NCBI GenBank assembly: GCA_002862705.1
Contig: PKDU01000011.1
Span: 1 to 64,000, forward strand
Direction: 5' to 3'
Length of the DNA: 64,000 nucleotides
DNA from: Flavobacteriaceae bacterium
Lineage (GTDB): Bacteria > Bacteroidota > Bacteroidia > Flavobacteriales > Flavobacteriaceae
In this document: positions 54,296 to 61,959 of the stretch, piece after piece
Layout: every line of letters starts with the position of its first letter
Numbering within the stretch: position 1 is the first letter of the stretch
Notes under the pieces: generated by a model
What the model was told of the DNA's origin: nothing
Databases searched by the model: none
What the model saw: only the letters and a program-made list of their open reading frames with translations
Position numbers and translations under genes: made by a program

Positions 54296-56704
54296 ATGAA
54301 AACAGTCAATCTCGCTTCATCCAAAGGTACCTTCAGCGATTTTAAGTCGGACGTACTCAACGACTACTACATTGCGGCACTCAGCCGACAGGTAAGCATC
54401 TTGGGCAGAAAAGAAGTGCTTTCTGGTAAAGGGAAGTTTGGGATTTTTGGCGACGGTAAAGAACTCGCACAGATAGCCATGGCAAAGGTCTTTAAAAACG
54501 GAGACCACAGATCGGGATATTACCGCGATCAAACCTTTATGATGTCTATCGGGGGATTAAAACCCAAACACATATTTGCAAGTGTTTATGGGCACACCGA
54601 CCATATAGCAGAACCCATGTCCTCTGGAAGACAAATGGTGGGGCACTTTAATACCGATACCCTCGACACCGAAGGCAATCTGCTGCCGTTGGTGGAGAGA
54701 AAAAACGCTTTTTCAGATGTTTCGTGCACAGCAGCACAAATGCCACGACTGTTGGGCTTAGCACATGCTTCAAAGCTGTTTCGGAAAGTAGCATCCATGA
54801 AAGACGAAAAGCTTTCTGACAAAGGGAATGAAATCGCTTGGGGTACAATTGGAAATGCCAGTACAAGCGAAGGTTTGTTTTTTGAAACCCTTAATGCAGC
54901 CGGTGTATTGCAAGTACCCATGGTCATTAGTGTCTGGGACGACGGCTATGGCATTTCGGTTGACAACGCATTTCAAACCGTTAAGGAGAGTATTTCAGAA
55001 GCCATGCGCGGCATGCAACGCACAAACGACAAGGCTGGTATTGAAATTATTGAGGTTGAAGGGTGGAACTACCCTGCCCTAATTGAAGCCTATACCCGTG
55101 CGAGTGAATTGGCGCGAAGTGCGCACGTTCCCGTGTTGATACACGTACAAGAACTCACCCAACCCCTCGGACACTCTACGTCTGGTTCGCACGAGCGCTA
55201 CAAATCGGAAACGCGCTTGCAATGGGAAAAAGAACACGACTGTAACCTAACATTCAAAAACTGGATATTAGAAAAGAAAATTGCACCCGAGGATGAACTT
55301 GCTGCCATCGAAGAAAAGGCCACAACAGCCGCCAAAGAAGCCAAAACAGCTGCTTGGAAGGCCTATTTAGCCCCTATTGATGAAGAACGGCAAGAAGCCC
55401 AACAGTTGGCAGAAGCACTTATTGCAAACGCACCAGAATCTTATACACTAGCATCATTAGCTGTTGTACTCTCTAAAAAAAATCTGCCTTACCGCAAACT
55501 CATATATGCAGCTGTTCGTGAGCTCCTGTGGCAAACACGTAGCAATCCTACACCCAGCCGAAAGGCATTGCAAGCATGGTGGCAAGAAAAACAGCAAAAC
55601 ACACAAACCCTGTACAGTGATAAGCTTTACAATGAATACGACAACTCCGCTTTGAATGTCCCAAGCATTCCTGCCAAGTACAGCGCGGACGCAAGCCTTG
55701 TTGATGGTCGTGTGGTATTGCGAGACAATTTTAAAGCCCTACTAGAACAACACCCTAAACTCTTGGTTTTTGGTGAAGACAGTGGGAAAATTGGTGATGT
55801 TAACCAAGGTTTGGAGGGACTTCAGGCAATCTATGGAGAAGATCGTGTTGCGGACCGTGGCATTCGTGAAGCTACCATCATTGGGGAGGGCATTGGCATG
55901 GCATTCCGTGGACTACGACCCATTGCTGAAATACAATATTTAGACTATGTGCTCTATGCACTGCAACTTATGAGCGATGACTTAGCAACGCTCCACTACC
56001 GCACACGTGGCAAACAACGTGCACCGCTGATTATCCGTACTAGAGGACACCGCTTAGAAGGTATCTGGCATTCGGGCTCCCCCATGGGCGGGTTGGTTAG
56101 TTTACTCCGTGGTATGTTTGTTTTGGTACCCCGAAACCTTACACAAGCAAGTGGTATGTATAACACTCTGCTACAAGGACAAGATCCAGCACTAGTGATT
56201 GAACCGCTAAACGGCTACCGCCTAAAAGAAAAACAACCTGAAAACCTGGGCGATTTTACTGTTCCCCTTGGCATTGCAGAACAGCTTCGCACGGGTAACG
56301 ATATAACGCTGGTTTCCTATGGGTCTACCCTTAGGCTTGTTGAAGAAGCTGCCGAGGCCTTGGTACTAATGGGCATTACTGCAGATGTGATAGATGTGCA
56401 ATCCCTAATCCCGTTTGATTCCACCAATATCATTGGCGCAAGTGTAGAAAAAACAAGCCGACTGCTGATTGTAGATGAAGATGTTCCAGGTGGTGGAACG
56501 GCTTATATCCTAAGTCAGTTATTGGAAAAGCAAGATATTTATCCGCATTTGGACAGCCAACCGAGCCTACTTACTGCCAAAGAGCACCGCCCGGCTTATG
56601 GTACCGACGGAGATTACTTCTCAAAACCATCAAAAGAAGATATCGTAGAAGCCGCCTATGCCATCATGCACGAGGCAAAACCAAATCAGTTTCCTCCGAT
56701 TTAG
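54296..56704 (+). CDS. 2-oxoacid dehydrogenase E1, fused alpha and beta subunits
   Basis: 802-aa TPP-dependent E1, probably of the branched-chain or a related 2-oxoacid dehydrogenase complex. The alpha part (1 to about 450) has the TPP-binding region with GNASTSEG (186-193) and, 27 residues on, SVWDDGYGIS (Asp215-Asp216); the usual motif is GDG...NN. The beta part (about 460-802) has VFGEDSGKIGDVNQG, the RVADRGIREATIIGEGIGMAF segment and IRTRGHRLEGIWHSG. The start is ATG 54296 (an in-frame TTG lies 12 nt earlier). No E2 or E3 gene is nearby. Confidence 0.85.
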   Translation: MKTVNLASSKGTFSDFKSDVLNDYYIAALSRQVSILGRKEVLSGKGKFGIFGDGKELAQIAMAKVFKNGDHRSGYYRDQTFMMSIGGLKPKHIFASVYGHTDHIAEPMSSGRQMVGHFNTDTLDTEGNLLPLVERKNAFSDVSCTAAQMPRLLGLAHASKLFRKVASMKDEKLSDKGNEIAWGTIGNASTSEGLFFETLNAAGVLQVPMVISVWDDGYGISVDNAFQTVKESISEAMRGMQRTNDKAGIEIIEVEGWNYPALIEAYTRASELARSAHVPVLIHVQELTQPLGHSTSGSHERYKSETRLQWEKEHDCNLTFKNWILEKKIAPEDELAAIEEKATTAAKEAKTAAWKAYLAPIDEERQEAQQLAEALIANAPESYTLASLAVVLSKKNLPYRKLIYAAVRELLWQTRSNPTPSRKALQAWWQEKQQNTQTLYSDKLYNEYDNSALNVPSIPAKYSADASLVDGRVVLRDNFKALLEQHPKLLVFGEDSGKIGDVNQGLEGLQAIYGEDRVADRGIREATIIGEGIGMAFRGLRPIAEIQYLDYVLYALQLMSDDLATLHYRTRGKQRAPLIIRTRGHRLEGIWHSGSPMGGLVSLLRGMFVLVPRNLTQASGMYNTLLQGQDPALVIEPLNGYRLKEKQPENLGDFTVPLGIAEQLRTGNDITLVSYGSTLRLVEEAAEALVLMGITADVIDVQSLIPFDSTNIIGASVEKTSRLLIVDEDVPGGGTAYILSQLLEKQDIYPHLDSQPSLLTAKEHRPAYGTDGDYFSKPSKEDIVEAAYAIMHEAKPNQFPPI

Positions 56705-56732
56705 AAGCGTTGTTTGTTATTGGGTAACAGGG

Positions 56733-56819
56733 AGTAGTTAATAGTTAACAGCTGTTGGTAATAGCCCATCTGTTCGAGCCTACCGCAGGCAGGTGATTTT
56801 CGATAGAAAATTGTATCGA
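56733..56819. repeat. Degenerate intergenic repeats
   Basis: The left part contains TAGTTAATAGTTAACAG-type heptamer units like those at 32144. The right part holds an element ending in TTCGATAGAAAATTGTATCG, whose TCGATA (56800-56805) and TATCGA (56814-56819) form a 6-bp stem with an 8-nt loop. Related CGATA-AAAATTG-TATCG elements are, as I recall, common between genes in flavobacterial genomes. The rest of the 118-bp gap after the E1 gene holds no gene. Confidence 0.5.
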
Positions 56820-56822
56820 GAA

Positions 56823-57824
56823 CTAAGCAATATGACTTAACAACTCTTGCAGCACTTCTCCCTCCGAAGTAGGAACCGCATCAACGCCCTTAACGGCCAA
56901 ATCAGCTTTTTTGATACTTCCCAAAATGGGTACTATTGATTTTAAGGGATAAAGCCTGGCAGCCTGCTCAATTTCACGTACAAAAAACGGATGAATGCCC
57001 AATGCTTTAGCAACCGCATCAGGGTTTTTGGAAGGCAAGCCGTGGTAGGTGAGCAATTGCATAAAATAGTTGTGCAAACTCCTGATGGTGCCCAATAACG
57101 GATGTTGCCGTGGATGACGCCCAAAATAATGTGCAATGGTATAAGCTTTGGCCGTATGACCATTCCCAAGTGCTTTACGCAATTCAAAGTTGTTGTATTC
57201 TTTGCTGATACCCACATGCTGCTCCACATGGTCTGCACTGATGGACTCCCCTGCTGGAACAACCAAGCAAAGTTTGTTGATCTGGTTGTAGAGCGCACCC
57301 AAATCAGCACCCACACTCTCTGCTAAAACCGCAGCGGCCTTAAAGTCAATCTTACGCTGTTGATCGCGCACGCGCTGCGTTATCCAAGCGGGAAGTTTGT
57401 CGTCATAGAGTTTTTTGGTTTCTACAACGGTTCCGTTCTTGGCAATGGCCTTATGGAGCTTTTTGCGCTTGTCTAATTTTTTGTTTTTATAACAAATCAC
57501 CAAAACCGTGGTGGTTTGCGGCTGTGCAGCATAGACCTCCAGTTTTTCAATACTACGACTGAGTTCGTGCGCCTCACGTACTACAACCAATTGGTGGTCG
57601 GCCATCATGGGAAAACGCTTGCAAACCGATACAATTTCTTCGATGCTGGTGTCTTTTCCGTATAGTATGGTTTGGTTAAAATCGCGCTGTTCTTCGGGCA
57701 ATACGGTATCGATAAGCAACTGACTCAATTGATCAATAAAAAAGGGCTCGTCACCCATCAAAAAGTAGATAGGTGTAAAATTTCGATCTAAAATAGCACG
57801 CTTCGTGCTTGCGTATGCATCCAA
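56823..57824 (-). CDS. holA: DNA polymerase III subunit delta
   Basis: 333-aa clamp-loader subunit. The N-terminal domain starts with PIYFLMGDEPFFIDQLSQLLID (about 18-39); then comes the family region DHQLVVVREAHELS (about 76), a helical domain II with ESVGADLGALYNQINKLCLVV, and domain III (about 250-333) with LLTYHGLPSKNPDAVAKALGIHPFFVREIEQAARL. There are no Walker motifs, as expected for delta. It is divergent from the HsdR_N-type gene, separated by 29 bp. Confidence 0.92.
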   Translation of the reverse strand: MDAYASTKRAILDRNFTPIYFLMGDEPFFIDQLSQLLIDTVLPEEQRDFNQTILYGKDTSIEEIVSVCKRFPMMADHQLVVVREAHELSRSIEKLEVYAAQPQTTTVLVICYKNKKLDKRKKLHKAIAKNGTVVETKKLYDDKLPAWITQRVRDQQRKIDFKAAAVLAESVGADLGALYNQINKLCLVVPAGESISADHVEQHVGISKEYNNFELRKALGNGHTAKAYTIAHYFGRHPRQHPLLGTIRSLHNYFMQLLTYHGLPSKNPDAVAKALGIHPFFVREIEQAARLYPLKSIVPILGSIKKADLAVKGVDAVPTSEGEVLQELLSHIA

Positions 57825-57853
57825 TTGAAAAATAATTTAGCACTTTTGTGGTC

Positions 57854-58303
57854 ATGCAAGCCTTGGCATTTCCGACTTTTAGCTTCACTACCAAAAGTAG
57901 CGAAAACAAACGCTTTATATTGGATCCGATCCGAAAAAAGTTTGTATTGCTTACCCCAGAGGAATGGGTACGTCAACACGTCATTCAAGATTTGATGGAC
58001 AAAGGCATCAGCAAAACCCGCTTGAGCATTGAAAAACAATTTGAGGTCATGGGCCAACAAAAACGCTTTGATGTGGTTGTGGCAGGCACCAATGCTTCCA
58101 TTGCGCTCTTGGTGGAATGTAAAGCACCCGAGATACCCATCACCCAAGCAACCTTTGACCAAATTGCCCGCTACCAATTGGCACTAAACGCCAACTACCT
58201 AATGGTCACCAACGGACTGCAACATATTTATTGCCAGATTGACTATGACAAACAGGCTTATCACTTTATGCCCGACTTTCCCCTAAAAGGACTTGCTTTA
58301 TGA
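57854..58303 (+). CDS. Stand-alone HsdR_N-type PD-(D/E)XK nuclease-domain protein
   Basis: 149-aa protein equal to the N-terminal domain of type I restriction R subunits (HSDR_N_2 type). The nuclease core shows Asp73 in RFDVVVAG and Glu88-Cys89-Lys90 in LLVECKAPE, with Glu60 upstream (LSIEKQF). There is no helicase domain, no M or S subunit and no methyltransferase nearby, so it is not part of a restriction system here. The placement beside holA is one I recall from other Bacteroidota. It overlaps the glycosyltransferase start by 4 nt. Start ATG 57854 rather than GTG 57848. Confidence 0.85.
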   Translation: MQALAFPTFSFTTKSSENKRFILDPIRKKFVLLTPEEWVRQHVIQDLMDKGISKTRLSIEKQFEVMGQQKRFDVVVAGTNASIALLVECKAPEIPITQATFDQIARYQLALNANYLMVTNGLQHIYCQIDYDKQAYHFMPDFPLKGLAL

Positions 58304-59250
58304 CAACAGCCATTGCCATATTGAATTACAACGGAGCAGCATTGCTACAGCAATTTTTGCCTTCCGTATTGGAGCACAGTGAAAACGCCAAGGTCTATGT
58401 AATTGACAACGCCTCAACCGATGATTCGTTGGCAGTGCTTGCGGAAGCTTTTCCTACTGTCACAGCCATAGCGCTGGCTGAAAACACAGGCTATGCCGGT
58501 GGCTACAACAAGGGATTGCAACAAATAGATGCCGATGTGGTTTGTTTGTTGAATTCAGACATTAAGACAACTTCTGATTGGCTATTGCCCATTAGTGCTT
58601 TTTTGGAAACCCATCCTGAAGTGGCCATGGTACAACCCAAAATCAAGGATTTGGCAAAGCCAGACCATTTTGAGTATGCCGGTGCCGCAGGCGGTTATTT
58701 AGACATCATGGGGCTCCCCTACTGCCGAGGTCGTGTGGGCAGGAAATGCGAAAAAGACAGCGGACAATACGACACCAATGCGCAAGTGACCTGGGCAAGC
58801 GGCGCTTGCTTGGTGGTGCGCAAATCGGTCTTTGATGCCTTGGGCGGTTTTGATGCTTCCTTTTTTATGCACTTTGAAGAAATAGATTTATGCCTTCGTG
58901 CACAAGCTAAGGGTCATCAGGTTTGGGCTATTGGCAACAGCGAAGTGTATCATAAGGGTGCTTCTAGTCTGGCGCAAGACAACCCAAGAAAGCTCTACTA
59001 CAACATACGCAACTCCTTGCTTACCTATACCAAAACATTGCCGTTAGCGTCCTTGCTGTGGGTCTATGCAGTGCGTGCCGCTTTTGATACCACGCTAACG
59101 CTGTTTTATATGGTACAACTAAAGTTTGACCACGTACATGCCATCATGCGTGCCTATGATGCTTTTTTTGCACATTGCCGCACGGCCTTCAGCCAACGCA
59201 GCTTCCTTCGAAACCCGCTTAAACGCTTTTCGGTATTGTTGGGGTTCTAG
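58300..59250 (+). CDS. Glycosyltransferase family 2
   Basis: 316-aa GT2 enzyme of the rhamnosyltransferase-like class. Nucleotide-sugar binding is shown by AIAILNYNGAALL (about 4-16), VIDNASTDDSLAVL (about 33-46), NTGYAGGYNKGL, and the metal-binding LLNSDIKT (SD pattern). The acceptor-side motif ASGACLVVRKSVFDALGGFDASFFMHFEEIDLCLRAQ is clear. The C-terminal hydrophobic region (about 240-275) suggests membrane association. The substrates are unknown. ATGA overlap with the upstream gene. Confidence 0.9.
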   Translation: MTTAIAILNYNGAALLQQFLPSVLEHSENAKVYVIDNASTDDSLAVLAEAFPTVTAIALAENTGYAGGYNKGLQQIDADVVCLLNSDIKTTSDWLLPISAFLETHPEVAMVQPKIKDLAKPDHFEYAGAAGGYLDIMGLPYCRGRVGRKCEKDSGQYDTNAQVTWASGACLVVRKSVFDALGGFDASFFMHFEEIDLCLRAQAKGHQVWAIGNSEVYHKGASSLAQDNPRKLYYNIRNSLLTYTKTLPLASLLWVYAVRAAFDTTLTLFYMVQLKFDHVHAIMRAYDAFFAHCRTAFSQRSFLRNPLKRFSVLLGF

Positions 59251-59322
59251 TGCTACCACGCACATACTGTTAGCGTTATATTTTTTGTGTTTAGTTAAAC
59301 TGAAAAAACGGCACGGACAGAC

Positions 59323-59514
59323 CTACGCCCTGTTTTTTGCTGCTTTTGTAGGCACTCTTCCCTGGTTGCCCATGCCGTCCATGTCAAGAACATCTACCTC
59401 GAGTGGGGTTTGCTTTTTGACAGCCTTGTTTTGCTTGGAAATGATTCCAATTAAAAAGAACGTGTACACCAAAACAATACCCAATCCGACAAAAAACATG
59501 ATGCTATTTGTCAT
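59323..59514 (-). CDS. Small single-pass membrane protein (63 aa)
   Basis: MTNSIMFFVGLGIVLVYTFFLIG at the N terminus is one membrane helix. It is followed by a polar tail rich in Lys, Val and Asp (KQTPLEVDVLDMDGMG), likely cytoplasmic. The ATG at 59514 is preferred over the more upstream open start because it gives the helix directly. It overlaps the upstream small gene by 11 nt, so the two form one unit. Not a family I recognise. Confidence 0.5.
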   Translation of the reverse strand: MTNSIMFFVGLGIVLVYTFFLIGIISKQNKAVKKQTPLEVDVLDMDGMGNQGRVPTKAAKNRA

Positions 59515-59677
59515 CTTTGCGTCTTTGTCTGATGGCAATGGCAAATCCCAAAATGGTAATGGGCCAAAGTCCTACATAGATGCCCTCTAGCTCGTTTCCT
59601 GTAAACCAAAGGTATACGGAATAGACAAAGCTTAAAAAAGCCAAAATAATAGGGTAATAGGTGTTTAGAAATTTCAT
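59504..59677 (-). CDS. Small two-helix membrane protein (57 aa)
   Basis: MKFLNTYYPIILAFLSFVYSVYLWFTG followed by ELEGIYVGLWPITILGFAIAIRQRR: two predicted membrane helices with a short loop and a basic C-terminal tail. Start at 59677; the longer frame from 59695 adds six residues with no clear benefit. It is probably co-translated with the gene at 59323-59514, with which it overlaps by 11 nt. The function is unknown. Confidence 0.5.
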   Translation of the reverse strand: MKFLNTYYPIILAFLSFVYSVYLWFTGNELEGIYVGLWPITILGFAIAIRQRRKDDK

Positions 59678-59748
59678 AGCAATGAAGAATTGCATTACAA
59701 GTTACTTAATTTTTAATAAATTGGTGTTGAACCGTGTAGTACACATAA

Positions 59749-59790
59749 AAAACACCTCGCGTTGTACATATAAAACGGGAGGTGTTTTTA
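59749..59790. terminator. Bidirectional hairpin terminator
   Basis: AAAAACACCTC (59749-59759) pairs with GAGGTGTTTTT (59780-59790), extended by CGTT (59761-59764) with AACG (59775-59778). It has T-runs on either strand. It lies 15 bp past the stop of the SnoaL-like gene (ends 59806), for which it is well placed, and also shields the small-protein pair downstream. Confidence 0.8.
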
Positions 59791-59805
59791 GTAAGGTAAC
59801 TTGGA

Positions 59806-60297
59806 TTACTCCGCGTCTGGAGCAACCGCCATCATAATACCCATGGCATCGCCATAATCACCACCGTTGATGATAAGTCCGTTTTCATCAAAAGTCATAT
59901 AGTGATAGAACTTCGCAGCAAAGCTTTTGCCTGAGGCAACACTTGTTGCGCGCCAAGTACCGTAGGTACGTACACTTCCGTTGGGAAGGTTGGTTTCTGG
60001 ATCAACACCAGGTAAAAAGTTTTCTGGTGTATAGCTAATATCGTCCATGGCTGCGTGCCATCCGCCGATGTAAGCGAGCACTTCGTCTTTGGTGGTCATC
60101 AGCTCCGTGCCGTAGAATGCACCTTGATGTTCAACTTCATCAGCGTACATCGCAGATAATGCTTCCATATCCTCTGCTTCAAACGTACTAAACCATGTTT
60201 TGGCCAGTTCGACATTTGCATCAAAAGTTGGGTTTGGATTTTGTGTGCAAGAACCTAGAAAAAGGGCTGCTGTAAAAATTAATAGTATGTGTTTCAT
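59806..60297 (-). CDS. SnoaL/NTF2-like lipoprotein
   Basis: 163-aa exported protein with lipobox ALFLGSC (Cys17). The mature domain fits an NTF2/SnoaL-like fold: an N-terminal helix (ANVELAKTWFSTFEAEDMEALSAMYADEV, about 27-55), then beta-strands including SVRTYGTWRATSVASGKSFAAKFYHYMTFD (about 107-136) and a short C-terminal part. SnoaL-like proteins bind small ligands or act as isomerases or hydrolases; no catalytic residues can be assigned. The start at 60297 gives the signal peptide. Its own terminator follows. Confidence 0.82.
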   Translation of the reverse strand: MKHILLIFTAALFLGSCTQNPNPTFDANVELAKTWFSTFEAEDMEALSAMYADEVEHQGAFYGTELMTTKDEVLAYIGGWHAAMDDISYTPENFLPGVDPETNLPNGSVRTYGTWRATSVASGKSFAAKFYHYMTFDENGLIINGGDYGDAMGIMMAVAPDAE

Positions 60298-60397
60298 TTT
60301 GCATTGTTTAATTGGTTCAAATTTACAAAAAAATAAACGCAATGTATCGGAACAAGGCAAGCTTAACAATCAGCTAACACAAATACCCATTTGGGGA

Positions 60398-60628
60398 TTA
60401 TTTGCAAGCCCCATCTGTCCAGGTCAGTACCCCTGCCGCACCAGCAACACAAGCGTTGCTGTAGGTCACTTCGTCACACCCGCAAACAGGCGTATAATCC
60501 ATCGTGCAAACGGTATCGGGAGTTGGATCGGTAAGGCAGTCTGTATTGATTACGTTAACGTCGTCATTTGTACATGTAAAAGACAGCATCAATAAGGCAA
60601 AACAAAGCACTAGGGGTATTTTTTTCAT
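60398..60628 (-). CDS. Kazal-type protease inhibitor lipoprotein
   Basis: 76-aa protein. Signal peptide with lipobox MLSFTC (Cys19), then a Kazal-like domain (31-75) with six cysteines: Cys31, 41, 49, 51, 60 and 75. The core TPVCGCDEVTYSNACVAGAAGV is the Kazal pattern in its bacterial form. A role as inhibitor of external or periplasmic serine proteases is inferred. The start at 60628 gives the signal peptide; the longer frame runs into the next gene. Not evidently part of a wider operon. Confidence 0.82.
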   Translation of the reverse strand: MKKIPLVLCFALLMLSFTCTNDDVNVINTDCLTDPTPDTVCTMDYTPVCGCDEVTYSNACVAGAAGVLTWTDGACK

Positions 60629-60659
60629 GAGGTTAGGGTTAATACCAAGGTAGAAAATA

Positions 60660-61490
60660 CTATTGGGCTTGTGTGGTGGGTTTTCGATACGGTTGAAAAG
60701 GTTGGGATAGCAAACTTCCAACCCTGCTGTTTTCATCCTCATTAGGAAAAACATCTACGCCGTAAATGATACGTGCTGCATCTAAATTCTTGTAGGTGCC
60801 GAACAAGCGATCCCAAATCGCAAAAATATTACCGAAGTTGCTATCCGTATAGGGCAACACATGATGGTGGTGCACCTTGTGCATATGCGGCGTGACCAGC
60901 ACATAGCTGAGCCATTGGTCTAGTCGGGTAGGCAAATTGATATTGGCGTGATTGAACTGGCTTAAAACCACCGATAATGATTGATACAACATAACCACAC
61001 CAATGGGGGTACCTAATATAAAAACAGCCACTAGTGTAAATGAAAAACGAACCAAACTTTCAAGGGGGTGGTGGCGGTTTGCCGTCGTGGTATCTACATG
61101 ATGATCGGAATGATGCACCAAATGCACCATCCACAGCGGCTTTATTTTGTGCTCGACCAAATGTGCCAAATAGGCCCCAATAAAATCTAAGAGCAGCACT
61201 CCCAAAACCACATAGAGCCAGAGGGGCAATGCGAAAATATGCAACAAACCAAATCCGTTAGCCTGCGTCCAATCGGCTGTATTCAACAGTAAAAAAGCCA
61301 AAAAGAAATTCACCAAAACCGAAGTTGCCGTAAAAAAGAAATTAGGCAACGCATGACGCCATTTTTTGTAGGCTAATTTTCTCGTGGGCACGAGCCCTTC
61401 AATCAACCAAAAAAGGGTTATACCTCCAACCAATATGATGCTGCGGTGCAGCGAGGGAATATTTTCAAAGTATTGGATTAGGTTTTCCAT
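60660..61490 (-). CDS. Sterol desaturase / fatty-acid hydroxylase family protein
   Basis: 276-aa membrane enzyme with the three histidine clusters of the family: HLVEHKIKPLWMVHLVHHSDHH (about 109-130), with HxxxH and HxxHH, the RHHPLE segment, and HMHKVHHHH (about 205-213). These bind two irons and act on lipid-like substrates at the membrane. About four membrane segments are visible. The stop codon at 60660 lies 31 bp upstream of the Kazal gene start on the same strand. The natural substrate is unknown. Confidence 0.87.
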   Translation of the reverse strand: MENLIQYFENIPSLHRSIILVGGITLFWLIEGLVPTRKLAYKKWRHALPNFFFTATSVLVNFFLAFLLLNTADWTQANGFGLLHIFALPLWLYVVLGVLLLDFIGAYLAHLVEHKIKPLWMVHLVHHSDHHVDTTTANRHHPLESLVRFSFTLVAVFILGTPIGVVMLYQSLSVVLSQFNHANINLPTRLDQWLSYVLVTPHMHKVHHHHVLPYTDSNFGNIFAIWDRLFGTYKNLDAARIIYGVDVFPNEDENSRVGSLLSQPFQPYRKPTTQAQ

Positions 61491-61513
61491 GATCCAAATA
61501 TATTGATTTTATG

Positions 61514-61654
61514 CTACTGACCGTTTAACATACGCTGTACAGTTTCAAGGGTCGTCATCAATTTAATCTTATGTACCGCATCTTTAAACTGTCTCTTTTC
61601 AAGACGTGTTTGAAGTGTTTCTACGAGTTCGGCTATGGTTTGTTGTTCATTCAT
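61514..61654 (-). CDS. Putative 46-aa helical protein
   Basis: MNEQQTIAELVETLQTRLEKRQFKDAVHKIKLMTTLETVQRMLNGQ-type product (46 aa; shown here only in summary), amphipathic and highly charged, no signal peptide. Its start overlaps the stop of the plug-only lipoprotein gene by 8 nt (ATGAATGA), which suggests translational coupling. A longer frame starts at 61720 but overlaps that gene too far. Not a family I recognise. Confidence 0.4.
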   Translation of the reverse strand: MNEQQTIAELVETLQTRLEKRQFKDAVHKIKLMTTLETVQRMLNGQ

Positions 61655-61883
61655 CTTTTGTAGTGATTTCAATAACACCGTGTTTTCCTTTTTGCCCGTA
61701 TTTGGCAATTGCTTTTTCATCTTTGATTACACTAATACTTGCTATCGAAGCAGGAGATATGGTGTCTATGGTGCTTACCACAACGCCATCCAGCACATAC
61801 AGGGGAGCAGGTTTGTCGTAGTGTTTTGCCTTAACACAAGCTAAGAACAGAGCAATAATTAAAAAATAAAATGCTTTTTTCAT
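61647..61883 (-). CDS. Plug-domain-only lipoprotein (TonB-receptor-like)
   Basis: 78-aa exported protein with a signal and lipobox-like IIALFLAC (Cys16). The mature 60 residues match the plug core of SusC/TonB-dependent receptors: YVLDGVVVSTIDTISPASIASISVIKDEKAIAKYGQKGKHGVIEITTK, normally found as PLYVLDGVP...IESIEVLKD...YGSRGANGVILITT. There is no beta-barrel and no TonB box. It may be a degraded receptor plug or a stand-alone domain with its own role. It is coupled to the 46-aa ORF downstream. Confidence 0.65.
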   Translation of the reverse strand: MKKAFYFLIIALFLACVKAKHYDKPAPLYVLDGVVVSTIDTISPASIASISVIKDEKAIAKYGQKGKHGVIEITTKDE

Positions 61884-61915
61884 AACTTTAAATGTAAAAC
61901 AATATCTAATAGCAG

Positions 61916-61943
61916 TTGATTTTAAAGCAAGTTTGTACTTTTA
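61916..61943 (+). promoter_or_regulatory. Candidate promoter of the carboxylase gene
   Basis: TTG at 61916-61918, a 17-nt spacer and TACTTTTA at 61936-61943 (one mismatch to TAnnTTTG), 16 bp before the ATG at 61960. Confidence 0.45.
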
Positions 61944-61959
61944 CAGGGATTTATACTAC

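Noticed and set aside
57788-58177. Minus-strand ORF of 129 aa overlapping the HsdR_N-type gene
   Set aside because: Shadow frame; the plus-strand product has an intact nuclease core, and the antisense product has no recognisable motif.
57854-58303. A restriction-modification or defence island around the HsdR_N protein
   Set aside because: No methyltransferase, specificity or helicase gene is nearby; flanking genes are holA and a glycosyltransferase.
59126-59590. Plus-strand ORF of 154 aa at the end of the GT2 gene
   Set aside because: It overlaps the GT2 frame and both small membrane-protein genes on the other strand and has no family match.
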